NCBI RefSeq assembly: GCF_001624695.1 | Contig: NZ_JSEP01000011.1 | Span: forward strand, 62,001 to 126,000 | Direction: 5' to 3' | Source: Labrenzia sp. OB1 | GTDB lineage: Bacteria; Pseudomonadota; Alphaproteobacteria; Rhizobiales; Stappiaceae | DNA length: 64,000 nucleotides | Shown: positions 63,983 through 64,000 of the stretch, in pieces | Position numbering within the stretch: position 1 is the first letter of the stretch | Layout: the number at the start of each line of letters is the position of its first letter | Made by a program: the position numbers and the translations under genes | The notes under the pieces: model-generated | The model's database searches: none | What the model was told of the DNA's origin: nothing | What the model saw: only the letters and a program-made list of their open reading frames with translations

Positions 63983-64000
63983 ATGCCTTCAGACAATTCC
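63983..64000 (+). CDS. Start of a plus-strand gene cut by the right edge
   Basis: AAAGGACAAGG followed by ATG 63983 and the codons MPSDNS, running off the window. The ribosome site is good; nothing of the product can be identified from six residues. Confidence 0.4.

Noticed and set aside
1..64000. CRISPR arrays, tRNA or rRNA genes, prophage
   Set aside because: No evenly spaced repeats, no T-loop GTTCRA-type tRNA signatures in the gaps, no phage structural or integrase genes were seen on reading both strands.

Overview
The window reads as chromosomal DNA of a GC-rich marine-type alphaproteobacterium. The best guess is the Stappiaceae (Roseibium/Labrenzia/Stappia) or a close relative. This rests on the dense set of solute-binding-protein transporters (two TRAP systems, one TTT system, several orphan binding proteins), a homospermidine pathway, an alphaproteobacterial TTGAC(A)-N17/18-CTATAT style promoter and the TIGR03808-type Tat repeat protein. 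It is inferred from gene content, not from a marker gene. I see no rRNA, tRNA, CRISPR or prophage.

Layout. 1-3740 (minus strand): a cobalamin riboswitch, a long leader holding a 20-bp palindrome and two small candidate ORFs, then DUF1636, ATPase, binding protein and a truncated FecCD permease; this is a B12-controlled BtuFCD-like uptake operon. 3850-15815: oligopeptidase B, an orphan family-5 binding protein, two cytochromes c, Fe superoxide dismutase, a small secreted Cys protein, an MFS carrier, a class IV aminotransferase, a VOC protein and a haloacid dehalogenase. 16161-20162: a DctP-type TRAP transporter whose small permease is fused to a TM2-like/coiled-coil N-terminus. 20437-31317: DUF2975/HTH pair, PilZ-like and GFA proteins, the two methylmalonyl-CoA mutase subunits, a LuxR solo, a HerA-like ATPase and a CDF transporter. 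31402-40929: MscS channel, M20 peptidase, LOG protein, DUF1131 lipoprotein, a 264-bp MITE, a PhyH dioxygenase, meaB, pcp and a Tat-exported beta-helix protein. 40977-48109: a DDAH/asparaginase/aminotransferase cluster, two orphan family-3 binding proteins and a membrane class III adenylate cyclase.

48252-58935 looks like a catabolic accessory region. An RpiR regulator is divergent from a tightly coupled tctC-BMP-tctB-tctA operon. A cytoplasmic sulfatase and a GntR regulator are divergent from a TAXI-TRAP transporter, with two identical 12-bp palindromes in the divergent promoter. 59229-63248 is a polyamine locus (minus strand): ornithine decarboxylase-like enzyme with a structured leader, a GNAT, and homospermidine synthase carrying a histone-H1-like Lys/Ala/Pro tail. 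A new plus-strand gene begins at the right edge.

B12 links several loci: the riboswitch-controlled importer, methylmalonyl-CoA mutase and its chaperone MeaB. The most unusual items are the fusion DctQ, the signal-less BMP protein inside the TTT operon, the tailed homospermidine synthase, the B12 leader with its second operator, and the MITE.
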